From Metellina segmentata (taxonomy: Eukaryota; Arthropoda; Arachnida; Araneae; Tetragnathidae): DNA of 64,000 bases. The translations under genes and the position numbers were made by a program. Shown here piece by piece: positions 24,001-36,708 of the stretch. The first letter of the stretch is position 1; each line of letters begins with the position of its first letter. The notes under the pieces are model-generated. The model had not been told where the DNA came from. It did no database searches and was given only the letters and a program-made list of their open reading frames with translations. The stretch lies in assembly GCA_947359465.1 (NCBI GenBank), contig OX375880.1, positions 25,372,714-25,436,713 on the forward strand, in the 5' to 3' direction.

Positions 24001-27000
24001 AGTTTTGTGTGAAGTATTCCCATAGAAATCAACGTGCTGCCGAGCGCGGTGGGTGCGTGCAATGTCATTTCAAAGCTCCCAATCCAAGTTCTCAGGCGAT
24101 GTAATTTCTAAGGGAATGAAAGGTATTTATTTGATTGAGATGTGGGGAGGGTGTTTTGTGTGAAGTATTCCCATAGAAATTAACGTGCTGCCGAGCGCGG
24201 TGGGTGGGTGCAATGTCATTTCAAAGCTCCCAATCCATGTTCTCAGGCGATGTAATTTCTAAGGGAATGGAAGGTATTTATTGGACTGAGATGTGGAGAG
24301 GGTGTTTTGTGTGAAGTATTCCCATAAAAATTAACGTGCTTCCGAGCGCGGTGGGTGGGAGCAATGGCATTTCAAAGCTCCCAATCCAATTTCTCTGGCG
24401 ATGTAATTTCTAAGGGAATGAAAGGTATTTATTTGATTGAGATGTGGGGAGGGTGTTTTGTGTGAAGTATTCCCATAGAAATCAACGTGCTGCCGAGCGC
24501 GGTGGGTGGGTGCAATGTCATTTCAAAGCTCCCAAACCAATATCTCAGGCGATGTAATTTCTAAGGGAATGAAAGGTATTTATTTTATTTAGATGTGGGG
24601 AGGTAGTTTTGTGTGAAGTATTCCCATAGAAATCAACGTGCTGCCGAGCGCGGTTGGTGGGTGCAATGTCATTTCAAAGCTCCCATTCCAAGTTCTCAGG
24701 CGATGTAATTTCTAAGGGAATGAAAGGTATTTATTTGATTGAGATGTGGGGAGGGTGTTTTGTGTGAAGTATTCCCATAGAAATTAACGTGCTGCCGAGC
24801 GCGGTGGGTGGGTGCAATGTCATTTCAAAGCTTCCAATCCAATTTCTCAGGCGATGTAATTTTTAAGGGAATGAAAGGTATTTATTTGATTGAGATGTGG
24901 AGAGGGTGTTTTGTGTGAAGTATTCCCATAGAAATTAACGTGCTGCCGAGCGCGGTGGGTGGGAGCAATGTCATTTCAAAGCTCCCAATCCAATTTCTCA
25001 GGCGATGTAATTTCTAAGGGAATGAAAGGTATTTATTTGATTGAGATGTGGGGCGGGTGTTTTGTCTGAAGTATTCCCATAGAAATCAACGTGCTGCCGA
25101 GCGCGGTGGGTGGGTGCAATGTCATTTCAAAGCTTCCAATCCAATTTCTCAGGCGATGTAATTTCTAAGGGTATGAAAGGTATTTATTTGATTGAGATGT
25201 GGGGAGGGTGTTTTGTGTGAAGTATTCCCATAGAAATCAACGTGCTGCCGAGCGCGGTGGGTGGATGCAATGTCATTTCAAAGCTCCCAATCCAAGTTCT
25301 CAGGCGATGTAATTTTTAAAGGAATGAAAGGTATTTATTTGATTGAGATGTGGGGAGGGTGTTTTGTGTGAATTATTCCCATAGAAATTAACGTGCTGCC
25401 AAGAGCGGTGGGTGGGTGCAATGTCATTTCAAAGCTCACAATCCAAGTTCTCAGGAATGTAATTTCTAAGGGAATGAAAGGTATTTATTAGACTGAGATG
25501 TGGAGAGGGTGTTTTGTGTGAATTATTCCCATAGAAATTAACGTGCTGCCGAGCGCGGTGGGTGGGAGCAATGTCATTTCAAAGCTCCCAATCCAATTTC
25601 TCAGGCGATGTAATTTCTAAGGGAATGAAAGGTATTTATTTGACTAAGATGTGGAGAGGGTGTTTTGTGTGAAGTATTCCCATAGAAATTAACGTGCTGC
25701 CGAGCGCGGTGGGTGGGAGCAATGGCATTTCAAAGCTCCCAATCCAATTTCTCTGGCGATGTAATTTCTAAGGGAATGAAAGGTATTTATTTGATTGAGA
25801 TGTGGGGAGGGTGTTTTGTGTGAAGTATTCCCATAGAAATCAACGTGCTGCCGAGAGCGGTGGGTGGGTGCAATGTCATTTCAAAGCTCCCAATCCAATA
25901 TCTCAGGCGATGTAATTTCTAAGGGAATGAAAGGTATTTATTTTATTGAGATGTGGGGAGGTAGTTTTGTGTGAAGTATTCACATAGAAATCAACGTGCT
26001 GCCGAGCGCGGTGGGTGGGTGCAATGTCATTTCAAAGCTCCCAATCCAAGTTCTCAGGCGATGTAATTTCTAAGGGAATGAAAGGTATTTATTTGATTGA
26101 GATGTGGGGAGGGTGTTTTGTGTGAAGTATTCCCATAGAAATTAACGTGCTGCCGAGCGCGGTGGGTGGGTGCAATGTCATTTCAAAGCTCCCAATCCAA
26201 GTTCTCAGGCGATGTAATTTCTAAGGGAATGAAAGGTATTTATTTGATTGAGATGTGGGGAGGGTGTTTTGTGTGCAGTATTCCCATAGAAATTAACGTG
26301 CTGCCGAGAGCGGTGGGTGGGAGCAATGTCATTTCAAAGCTCCCAATCCAATTTCTCAGGCGATGTAATTTTTAAGGGAATGAAAGGTATTTATTTGATT
26401 GAGATGTGGGGAGGGTGTTTTGTGTGAATTATTCCCATAGAAATTAACGTGCTGCCGAGCGCGGTGGGTGGGTGCAATGTCATTTCAAAGCTCCCAATCC
26501 AATTTCTCAGGCGATGTAATTTCTAAGGGAATGAAAGGTATTTATTTGATTGAGATGTGGGGAGGGTGTTTGTGTGAAGTATTCCCATAGAAATCAACGT
26601 GCTGCCGAGCGCGGTGGGTGGGTGCAATGTCATTTCAAAGCTTCCAATCCAATTTCTCAGGCGGTGTAATTTCTAAGGGTATGAAAGGTATTTATTTGAT
26701 TGAGATGTGGGGAGGGTGTTTCGTGTGAAGTATTCCCATAGAAATCAACGTAATGCCGAGCGCGGTGGGTGGGTGCAATGTCATTTCAAAGCTCCCAATC
26801 CAAGTTCTCAGGCGATGTAATTTCTAAGGGAATGAAAGGTATTTATTAGACTGAGATGTGGGGAGGGTGTTTTGTGTGAAGTATTCCCATAGAAATTAAC
26901 GTGCTGCCGAGCGCGGTGGGTGGGAGCAATGTCATTTCAAAGCTCCCAATCCAATTTCTCAGGCGATGTAATTTCTAAGGGAATGAAAGGTATTTATTTG

Positions 27001-27640
27001 ACTGAGATGTGGAGAGGGTGTTTTGTGTGAAGTATTCCCATAAAAATTAACGTGCTTCCGAGCGCGGTGGGTGGGAGCAATGGCATTTCAAAGCTCCCAA
27101 TCCAATTTCTCTGGCGATGTAATTTCTAAGGGAATGAAAGGTATTTATTTGATTGAGATGTGGGGAGGGTGTTTTGTGTGAAGTATTCCCATAGAAATCA
27201 ACGTGCTGCCGAGCGCGGTGGGTGGGTGCAATGTCATTTCAAAGCTCCCAATCCAATATCTCAGGCGATGTAATTTCTAAGGGAATGAAAGGTATTTATT
27301 TTATTTAGATGTGGGGAGGTAGTTTTGTGTGAAGTATTCCCATAGAAATCAACGTGCTGCCGAGCGCGGTGGGTGCGTGCAATGTCATTTCAAAGCTCCC
27401 AATCCAAGTTCTCAGGCGATGTAATTTCTAAGGGAATGAAAGGTATTTATTTGATTGAGATGTGGGGAGGGTGTTTTGTGTGAAGTATTCCCATAGAAAT
27501 TAACGTGCTGCCGAGCGCGGTGGGTGGGTGCAATGTCATTTCAAAGCTCCCAATCCATGTTCTCAGGCGATGTAATTTCTAAGGGAATGGAAGGTATTTA
27601 TTGGACTGAGATGTGGAGAGGGTGTTTTGTGTGAAGTATT
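21080..27640. repeat. Higher-order repeat: 22-mer (3320 bp) tandem duplication
   Basis: About 21080-24320 is repeated at about 24400-27640 with offset 3320 bp (22 x 151 minus 2). Checked markers are GGGCGGGTGTTTTGTCTG at 21731 and 25051, GTGTGCAGTATTCCC near 22952 and 26272, and GGGTGCGTGC near 24053 and 27373. The net loss of 2 bp comes from 150-bp monomers (CAGGAATGTAAT and GGGTGTTTGTGTG variants). The copies diverge near 27640, where the second has CATAGAAATTAACGTGCTGCC in place of CATAAAAATTAACGTGCTTCC. Confidence 0.8.
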
Positions 27641-29860
27641 CCCATAGAAATTAACGTGCTGCCGAGCGCGGTGGGTGGGAGCAATGTCATTTCAAAGCTC
27701 CCAATCCAATTTCTCAGGTGATGTAATTTCTAAGGGAATGAAAGGTATTTATTTGATTGAGATGTGGGGAGGGTGTTTTGTGTGAAGTATTCCCATAGAA
27801 ATTAACGTGCTGCCGAGCGCGGTGGGTGGGAGCAATGTCATTTCAAAGCTCCCAATCCAAGTTCTCAGGCGATGTAATTTCTAAGGGAATGAAAGGTATT
27901 TATTTGATTGAGATGTGGGAAGGGTGTTTTGTGTGAAGTATTCCCATAGAAATCAACGTGCTGCCGAGCGCGGTGGGTGGGTGCAATGTCATTTCAAAGC
28001 TTCCAATCCAATTTCTCAGGCGATGTAATTTCTAAGGGTATGAAAGGTATTTATTTGATTGAGATGTGGGGAGGGTGTTTTGTGTGAAGTATTCCCATAG
28101 AAATCAACGTGCTGCCGAGCGCGGTGGGTGGGTGCAATGTCATTTCAAAGCTCCCAATCCAATTTCTCAGGCGATGTAATTTCTAAGGGAATGAAAGGTA
28201 TTTATTTGATTGAGATGTGGGGCGGGTGTTTTGTCTGAAGTATTCCCATAGAAATCAACGTGCTGCCGAGCGCGGTGGGTGGGTGCAATGTCATTTCAAA
28301 GCTTCCAATCCAATTTCTCAGGCGATGTAATTTCTAAGGGTATGAAAGGTATTTATTTGATTGAGATGTGGGGAGGGTGTTTTGTGTGAAGTATTCCCAT
28401 AGAAATCAACGTGCTGCCGAGCGCGGTGGGTGGGTGCAATGTCATTTCAAAGCTCCCAATCCAAGTTCTCAGGCGATGTAAATTTTAAAGGAATGAAAGG
28501 TATTTATTTGATTGAGATGTGGGGAGGGTGTTTTGTGTGAAGTATTCCCATAGAAATCAACGTGCTGCCGAGCGCGGTGGGTGGGTGCAATGTCATTTCA
28601 AAGCTCCCAATCCAATATCTCAGGCGATGTAATTTCTAAGGGAATGAAAGGTATTTATTTTATTTAGATGTGGGGAGGTAGTTTTGTGTGAAGTATTCCC
28701 ATAGAAATCAACGTGCTGCCGAGCGCGGTGGGTGCGTGCAATGTCATTTCAAAGCTCCCAATCCAAGTTCTCAGGCGATGTAATTTCTAAGGGAATGAAA
28801 GGTATTTATTTGATTGAGATGTGGGGAGGGTGTTTTGTGTGAAGTATTCCCATAGAAATTAACGTGCTGCCGAGCGCGGTGGGTGGGGGCAATGTCATTT
28901 CAAAGCTCCCAATCCATGTTCTCAGGCGATGTAATTTCTAAGGGAATGGAAGGTATTTATTGGACTGAGATGTGGAGAGGGTGTTTTGTGTGAAGTATTC
29001 CCATAGAAATTAACGTGCTGCCGAGCGCGGTGGGTGGGAGCAATGTCATTTCAAAGCTCCCAATCCAATTTCTCAGGTGATGTAATTTCTAAGGGAATGA
29101 AAGGTATTTATTTGATTGAGATGTGGGGAGGGTTTTTTGTGTGAAGTATTCCCATAGAAATTAACGTGCTGCCGAGCGCGGTGGGTGGGAGCAATGTCAT
29201 TTCAAAGCTCCCAATCCAAGTTCTCAGGCGATGTAATTTCTAAGGGAATGAAAGGTATTTATTTGATTGAGATGTGGGAAGGGTGTTTTGTGTGAAGTAT
29301 TCCCATAGAAATCAACGTGCTGCCGAGCGCGGTGGGTGGGTGCAATGTCATTTCAAAGCTTCCAATCCAATTTCTCAGGCGATGTAATTTCTAAGGGTAT
29401 GAAAGGTATTTATTTGATTGAGATGTGGGGAGGGTGTTTTGTGTGAAGTATTCCCATAGAAATCAACGTGCTGCCGAGCGCGGTGGGTGGGTGCAATGTC
29501 ATTTCAAAGCTCCCAATCCAATTTCTCAGGCGATGTAATTTCTAAGGGAATGAAAGGTATTTATTTGATTGAGATGTGGGGCGGGTGTTTTGTCTGAAGT
29601 ATTCCCATAGAAATCAACGTGCTGCCGAGCGCGGTGGGTGGGTGCAATGTCATTTCAAAGCTTCCAATCCAATTTCTCAGGCGATGTAATTTCTAAGGGT
29701 ATGAAAGGTATTTATTTGATTGAGATGTGGGGAGGGTGTTTTGTGTGAAGTATTCCCATAGAAATCAACGTGCTGCCGAGCGGGGTGGGTGGGTGCAATG
29801 TCATTTCAAAGCTCCCAATCCAAGTTCTCAGGCGATGTAATTTTTAAAGGAATGAAAGGT
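27170..29860. repeat. Higher-order repeat: 9-mer (1359 bp) tandem duplication
   Basis: About 27170-28530 recurs at about 28531-29860 with offset exactly 1359 bp (9 x 151). Checked markers are GTGCGTGC at 27373 and 28732, CAGGTGATG near 27716 and 29075, and GGCGGGTGTTTTGTCTG at 28222 and 29581. The second copy carries a few private changes, such as GGGGGCAATG near 28886. Confidence 0.8.
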
Positions 29861-32800
29861 ATTTATTTGATTGAGATGTGGGGAGGGTGTTTTGTGTGAA
29901 TTATTCCCATAGAAATTAACGTGCTGCCGAGAGCGGTGGGTGGGTGCAATGTCATTTCAAAGCTCACAATCCAAGTTCTCAGGAATGTAATTTCTAAGGG
30001 AATGAAAGGTATTTATTAGACTGAGATGTGGAGAGGGTGTTTTGTGTGAATTATTCCCATAGAAATTAACGTGCTGCCGAGCGCGGTGGGTGGGAGCAAT
30101 GTCATTTCAAAGCTCCCAATCCAATTTCTCAGGCGATGTAATTTCTAAGGGAATGAAAGGTATTTATTTGACTAAGATGTGGAGAGGGTGTTTTGTGTGA
30201 AGTATTCCCATAGAAATTAACGTGCTGCCGAGCGCGGTGGGTGGGAGCAATGGCATTTCAAAGCTCCCAATCCAATTTCTCTGGCGATGTAATTTCTAAG
30301 GGAATGAAAGGTATTTATTTGATTGAGATGTGGGGAGGGTGTTTTGTGTGAAGTATTCCCATAGAAATCAACGTGCTGCCGAGAGCGGTGGGTGGGTGCA
30401 ATGTCATTTCAAAGCTCCCAATCCAATATCTCAGGCGATGTAATTTCTAAGGGAATGAAAGGTATTTATTTTATTGAGATGTGGGGAGGTAGTTTTGTGT
30501 GAAGTATTCACATAGAAATCAACGTGCTGCCGAGCGCGGTGGGTGGGTGCAATGTCATTTCAAAGCTCCCAATCCAAGTTCTCAGGCGATGTAATTTCTA
30601 AGGGAATGAAAGGTATTTATTTGATTGAGATGTGGGGAGGGTGTTTTGTGTGAAGTATTCCCATAGAAATTAACGTGCTGCCGAGCGCGGTGGGTGGGTG
30701 CAATGTCATTTCAAAGCTCCCAATCCAAGTTCTCAGGCGATGTAATTTCTAAGGGAATGAAAGGTATTTATTTGATTGAGATGTGGGGAGGGTGTTTTGT
30801 GTGCAGTATTCCCATAGAAATTAACGTGCTGCCGAGCGCGGTGGGTGGGAGCAATGTCATTTCAAAGCTCCCAATCCAATTTCTCAGGCGATGTAATTTT
30901 TAAGGGAATGAAAGGTATTTATTTGATTGAGATGTGGGGAGGGTGTTTTGTGTGAATTATTCCCATAGAAATTAACGTGCTGCCGAGCGCGGTGGGTGGG
31001 TGCAATGTCATTTCAAAGCTCCCAATCCAATTTCTCAGGCGATGTAATTTCTAAGGGAATGAAAGGTATTTATTTGATTGAGATGTGGGGAGGGTGTTTG
31101 TGTGAAGTATTCCCATAGAAATCAACGTGCTGCCGAGCGCGGTGGGTGGGTGCAATGTCATTTCAAAGCTTCCAATCCAATTTCTCAGGCGGTGTAATTT
31201 CTAAGGGTATGAAAGGTATTTATTTGATTGAGATGTGGGGAGGGTGTTTCGTGTGAAGTATTCCCATAGAAATCAACGTAATGCCGAGCGCGGTGGGTGG
31301 GTGCAATGTCATTTCAAAGCTCCCAATCCAAGTTCTCAGGCGATGTAATTTCTAAGGGAATGAAAGGTATTTATTAGACTGAGATGTGGGGAGGGTGTTT
31401 TGTGTGAAGTATTCCCATAGAAATTAACGTGCTGCCGAGCGCGGTGGGTGGGAGCAATGTCATTTCAAAGCTCCCAATCCAATTTCTCAGGCGATGTAAT
31501 TTCTAAGGGAATGAAAGGTATTTATTTGACTGAGATGTGGAGAGGGTGTTTTGTGTGAAGTATTCCCATAAAAATTAACGTGCTTCCGAGCGCGGTGGGT
31601 GGGAGCAATGGCATTTCAAAGCTCCCAATCCAATTTCTCTGGCGATGTAATTTCTAAGGGAATGAAAGGTATTTATTTGATTGAGATGTGGGGAGGGTGT
31701 TTTGTGTGAAGTATTCCCATAGAAATCAACGTGCTGCCGAGCGCGGTGGGTGGGTGCAATGTCATTTCAAAGCTCCCAATCCAATATCTCAGGCGATGTA
31801 ATTTCTAAGGGAATGAAAGGTATTTATTTTATTTAGATGTGGGGAGGTAGTTTTGTGTGAAGTATTCCCATAGAAATCAACGTGCTGCCGAGCGCGGTGG
31901 GTGCGTGCAATGTCATTTCAAAGCTCCCAATCCAAGTTCTCAGGCGATGTAATTTCTAAGGGAATGAAAGGTATTTATTTGATTGAGATGTGGGGAGGGT
32001 GTTTTGTGTGAAGTATTCCCATAGAAATTAACGTGCTGCCGAGCGCGGTGGGTGGGTGCAATGTCATTTCAAAGCTCCCAATCCATGTTCTCAGGCGATG
32101 TAATTTCTAAGGGAATGAAAGGTATTTATTTGATTGAGATGTGGGGCGGGTGTTTTGTCTGAAGTATTCCCATAGAAATCAACGTGCTGCCGAGCGCGGT
32201 GGGTGGGTGCAATGTCATTTCAAAGCTTCCAATCCAATTTCTCAGGCGATGTAATTTCTAAGGGTATGAAAGGTATTTATTTGATTGAGATGTGGGGAGG
32301 GTGTTTTGTGTGAAGTATTCCCATAGAAATCAACGTGCTGCCGAGCGCGGTGGGTGGGTGCAATGTCATTTCAAAGCTCCCAATCCAAGTTCTCAGGCGA
32401 TGTAATTTTTAAAGGAATGAAAGGTATTTATTTGATTGAGATGTGGGGAGGGTGTTTTGTGTGAATTATTCCCATAGAAATTAACGTGCTGCCGAGAGCG
32501 GTGGGTGGGTGCAATGTCATTTCAAAGCTCACAATCCAAGTTCTCAGGAATGTAATTTCTAAGGGAATGAAAGGTATTTATTAGACTGAGATGTGGAGAG
32601 GGTGTTTTGTGTGAATTATTCCCATAGAAATTAACGTGCTGCCGAGCGCGGTGGGTGGGAGCAATGTCATTTCAAAGCTCCCAATCCAATTTCTCAGGCG
32701 ATGTAATTTCTAAGGGAATGAAAGGTATTTATTTGACTAAGATGTGGAGAGGGTGTTTTGTGTGAAGTATTCCCATAGAAATTAACGTGCTGCCGAGCGC

Positions 32801-34685
32801 GGTGGGTGGGAGCAATGGCATTTCAAAGCTCCCAATCCAATTTCTCTGGCGATGTAATTTCTAAGGGAATGAAAGGTATTTATTTGATTGAGATGTGGGG
32901 AGGGTGTTTTGTGTGAAGTATTCCCATAGAAATCAACGTGCTGCCGAGAGCGGTGGGTGGGTGCAATGTCATTTCAAAGCTCCCAATCCAATATCTCAGG
33001 CGATGTAATTTCTAAGGGAATGAAAGGTATTTATTTTATTGAGATGTGGGGAGGTAGTTTTGTGTGAAGTATTCACATAGAAATCAACGTGCTGCCGAGC
33101 GCGGTGGGTGGGTGCAATGTCATTTCAAAGCTCCCAATCCAAGTTCTCAGGCGATGTAATTTCTAAGGGAATGAAAGGTATTTATTTGATTGAGATGTGG
33201 GGAGGGTGTTTTGTGTGAAGTATTCCCATAGAAATTAACGTGCTGCCGAGCGCGGTGGGTGGGTGCAATGTCATTTCAAAGCTCCCAATCCAAGTTCTCA
33301 GGCGATGTAATTTCTAAGGGAATGAAAGGTATTTATTTGATTGAGATGTGGGGAGGGTGTTTTGTGTGCAGTATTCCCATAGAAATTAACGTGCTGCCGA
33401 GCGCGGTGGGTGGGAGCAATGTCATTTCAAAGCTCCCAATCCAATTTCTCAGGCGATGTAATTTTTAAGGGAATGAAAGGTATTTATTTGATTGAGATGT
33501 GGGGAGGGTGTTTTGTGTGAATTATTCCCATAGAAATTAACGTGCTGCCGAGCGCGGTGGGTGGGTGCAATGTCATTTCAAAGCTCCCAATCCAATTTCT
33601 CAGGCGATGTAATTTCTAAGGGAATGAAAGGTATTTATTTGATTGAGATGTGGGGAGGGTGTTTGTGTGAAGTATTCCCATAGAAATCAACGTGCTGCCG
33701 AGCGCGGTGGGTGGGTGCAATGTCATTTCAAAGCTTCCAATCCAATTTCTCAGGCGGTGTAATTTCTAAGGGTATGAAAGGTATTTATTTGATTGAGATG
33801 TGGGGAGGGTGTTTCGTGTGAAGTATTCCCATAGAAATCAACGTAATGCCGAGCGCGGTGGGTGGGTGCAATGTCATTTCAAAGCTCCCAATCCAAGTTC
33901 TCAGGCGATGTAATTTCTAAGGGAATGAAAGGTATTTATTAGACTGAGATGTGGGGAGGGTGTTTTGTGTGAAGTATTCCCATAGAAATTAACGTGCTGC
34001 CGAGCGCGGTGGGTGGGAGCAATGTCATTTCAAAGCTCCCAATCCAATTTCTCAGGCGATGTAATTTCTAAGGGAATGAAAGGTATTTATTTGACTGAGA
34101 TGTGGAGAGGGTGTTTTGTGTGAAGTATTCCCATAAAAATTAACGTGCTTCCGAGCGCGGTGGGTGGGAGCAATGGCATTTCAAAGCTCCCAATCCAATT
34201 TCTCTGGCGATGTAATTTCTAAGGGAATGAAAGGTATTTATTTGATTGAGATGTGGGGAGGGTGTTTTGTGTGAAGTATTCCCATAGAAATCAACGTGCT
34301 GCCGAGCGCGGTGGGTGGGTGCAATGTCATTTCAAAGCTCCCAATCCAATATCTCAGGCGATGTAATTTCTAAGGGAATGAAAGGTATTTATTTTATTTA
34401 GATGTGGGGAGGTAGTTTTGTGTGAAGTATTCCCATAGAAATCAACGTGCTGCCGAGCGCGGTGGGTGCGTGCAATGTCATTTCAAAGCTCCCAATCCAA
34501 GTTCTCAGGCGATGTAATTTCTAAGGGAATGAAAGGTATTTATTTGATTGAGATGTGGGGAGGGTGTTTTGTGTGAAGTATTCCCATAGAAATTAACGTG
34601 CTGCCGAGCGCGGTGGGTGGGTGCAATGTCATTTCAAAGCTCCCAATCCATGTTCTCAGGCGATGTAATTTCTAAGGGAATGGAA
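29560..34685. repeat. Higher-order repeat: 17-mer (2565 bp) tandem duplication
   Basis: About 29560-32120 and 32125-34685 are adjacent copies with offset 2565 bp (17 x 151 minus 2). The GCGGG of the GTCTG monomer is at 29581 and 32146, and the GTGTGCAGTATT variant is at about 30800 and 33365. The second copy ends where the sequence changes to AAGGGAATGGAAGG near 34678. The region of the transposon insertion begins about 600 bp further on. Confidence 0.8.
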
Positions 34686-35275
34686 GGTATTTATTGGACT
34701 GAGATGTGGAGAGGGTGTTTTGTGTGAAGTATTCCCATAGAAATTAACGTGCTGCCGAGCGCGGTGGGTGGGAGCAATGTCATTTCAAAGCTCCCAATCC
34801 AATTTCTCAGGTGATGTAATTTCTAAGGGAATGAAAGGTATTTATTTGATTGAGATGTGGGGAGGGTGTTTTGTGTGAAGTATTCCCATAGAAATTAACG
34901 TGCTGCCGAGCGCGGTGGGTGGGAGCAATGTCATTTCAAAGCTCCCAATCCAAGTTCTCAGGCGATGTAATTTCTAAGGGAATGAAAGGTATTTATTTGA
35001 TTGAGATGTGGGAAGGGTGTTTTGTGTGAAGTATTCCCATAGAAATCAACGTGCTGCCGAGCGCGGTGGGTGGGTGCAATGTCATTTCAAAGCTTCCAAT
35101 CCAATTTCTCAGGCGATGTAATTTCTAAGGGTATGAAAGGTATTTATTTGATTGAGATGTGGGGAGGGTGTTTTGTGTGAAGTATTCCCATAGAAATCAA
35201 CGTGCTGCCGAGCGCGGTGGGTGGGTGCAATGTCATTTCAAAGCTCCCAATCCAAGTTCTCAGGCGATGTAATTT

Positions 35276-35279
35276 TTAA
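35276..35279. repeat. Target-site duplication TTAA, left copy
   Basis: TTAA lies immediately before the left terminal inverted repeat and belongs to a satellite monomer reading GATGTAATTTTTAAGGG. It matches the TTAA at 38283-38286. Duplication of TTAA is the known signature of the piggyBac and Kolobok transposon superfamilies. Confidence 0.9.
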
Positions 35280-35299
35280 GGGGTCTCAGGACTCTTAAA
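35280..35299 (+). repeat. Left terminal inverted repeat of the transposon
   Basis: GGGGTCTCAGGACTCTTAAA pairs with 38263-38282 at 19 of 20 positions; the single mismatch is a T versus a C at position 14 of the repeat. Similarity stops beyond this point, so the terminal repeat is short, as expected for a transposase-binding end. Confidence 0.92.
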
Positions 35300-35685
35300 A
35301 ATTATCCATGTATGCAAAAAAACATCCTTTTTCAAACCAATATAACTTATTAATGAAACAAAGCAGAATTTTTAAACTTTTACCATATAATATTCACATA
35401 TATTTACATTGTTTCTCAAATTTTTATTTAATTAAAAAATGTTTTAAAAAAGTTATTAAGAAATTTAAATTGGACACTTTTTAATATCAATATTTTACTG
35501 CGCGCAAGATTCTGAAGTACAAAATTGATCAAAATGTACAACATTAATTTTATCTAATAGAAAACTGTTCAGTTTCGATGTTATACACACTTTTTAAGAA
35601 ATTTAAAAACAAAAAATATGTTTTAAATAAAAAAAAAATTTAATTTTTATAATTTTAAGAAAATTTTTAACTAAAACTCCTAAAA
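35300..35685. other. AT-rich non-coding left arm of the transposon
   Basis: This is very AT-rich DNA with many A and T runs and no open frame of note on either strand. It contains one GCGCGCAAG motif near 35501 that resembles the GCGCGCAAACT motif of the downstream 177-bp repeats, so a decayed extra copy is possible but not demonstrable by eye. No gene is seen. Confidence 0.6.
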
Positions 35686-36400
35686 AAAAAATTCTGTTGA
35701 TAATTAGTCTGAAAATTGATGTATAAGTCATAAAGGAACTAATTGTGAGCATATGTATGAAATTTCAGATCAATATGGTAAATAGTTTCTGAGAAATCCT
35801 GCGCGCAAACTAAAATTTTGTGTTTTGAGTAAAATGAAGTTAAAGTTGAAAATTTTGATAAAAAAAATTCTGTTAATAATTGGTCTGAAAATTTATGTAT
35901 AGGTCATAAAGGAACTTATTTTGTGTACAGGTATGAAATTTCAGATTAATATGATAAATAGTTTCTGAGAAATCCAACGCGCAAACTAAAATGTTGCGTT
36001 TTGAGTAAAATGAAATTAAAGTTGAAAAATTTATTTAAACAAAATTCTCTTAATAATTGGTCTGAAAATTGATGTATAGGTCATAAAGGAACTTATTTTG
36101 AGTATATGTTTGAAATTTCAGACTAATATGATAAATAGTTTCTGAGAAATCCAACGCGCAAACTAAAATATTGCGTTTTGAGAAAAATGAAATTAAAGTT
36201 GAAAAATTTGTTAAAATAAAATTATGTTAAAAATGTGTCTGAAAATTGATGTATAGGTCATAAAGGAACTTATTTTGAGTATATGTATGAAATTTCAGAT
36301 TAATATGATAAATAGTTTCTGAGAAATCCAACGCGCAAACTAAAATGTTGCGTTTTGAGAAAAATAAAGTTAAAGTTGAAAAATAACATAAAATGAAATT
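35686..36400. repeat. Four-copy 177-bp tandem repeat inside the transposon
   Basis: The landmark GTCTGAAAATT starts at 35707, 35883, 36060 and 36237, spacings of 176, 177 and 177 bp. Each unit continues with GTATAGGTCATAAAGGAACT, GAAATTTCAGA, AAATAGTTTCTGAGAAATCC, CGCGCAAACTAAAAT and AAAGTTGAAAA. The first copy is the most divergent (AAGTCATAAAGG, CTGCGCGCAAAC) and the last three are very similar, so the array probably grew by local duplication. The repeat lies between the left terminal repeat and the 3' end of the transposase gene and has no convincing coding potential. It is unrelated in sequence to the 151-bp satellite. Confidence 0.9.
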
Positions 36401-36656
36401 AAATAAACTATGGTTAATTAAAAAGCTCCAGGATCATAAGTGCAGCCCTCAGTAACCTTAAATTGTTCTATTTCTACTGCTGCTTTAATTTTTTTGGCCT
36501 TACGAGCTTCAAAGGATGCTTCGGTTGCTCGCCGCCTCTTTGCAGTCGCGATGCGCACTTTGTCCATAGTAATACATTTCACAACATTTGTCTGGCAGAT
36601 TTTCAAACCTAAAGCGCGTATAATTTCAACTCGGCTTTTGCATCCGTCATTGAAGT

Positions 36657-36708
36657 CACATACAGCCATATATGCAGCTATTTTGCCATATACAGCCATA
36701 CATGCAGC
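36657..36708. repeat. 30-bp-period duplication inside the transposase remnant
   Basis: TACAGCCATATATGCAGC at 36661-36678 and TACAGCCATACATGCAGC at 36691-36708 differ at one base and are 30 bp apart. In the minus-strand frame this gives the near-repeat AACMAVYGKI / AAYMAVCDFN. It lies exactly where the protein jumps from the INRLT block to the C-terminal FNDG block, so it may mark the internal deletion junction. Confidence 0.7.

Larger units (their letters stand above)
1..35279. repeat. 151-bp satellite DNA array, left block (about 234 monomers)
   Basis: This is a head-to-tail array of a 151-bp monomer. The landmark CCCATAGAAAT recurs every 151 bp (for example CCATAG at 1, 152, 303, 907 and 3323). 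Reading from CCCATAG, the monomer contains in order GCCGAGCGCGGTGGG, CAATGTCATTTCAAAGCTCCC, TCAGGCGATGTAATT, TAAGGGAATGAAAGGTATTT and a G-rich end GTGGGGAGGGTGTTTTGTG. A representative monomer is about 44% GC, with roughly twice as many G as C on the plus strand. Period shifts are small: a variant with a longer T run (GGTATTTTTTG) is 2 bp longer, and variants with GGGTGTTTGTG or CAGGAATG are 1 bp shorter. Copies differ by a few diagnostic substitutions only. The last 4 bases (TTAA) belong to the duplicated target of the inserted transposon. The satellite family is not one I recognise. A pericentromeric or centromeric heterochromatin location is plausible but inferred only. Confidence 0.98.

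Noticed and set aside
1..35279. CRISPR array
   Set aside because: The whole 151-bp unit is repeated with no unique spacers between short repeats, and no cas genes are present.
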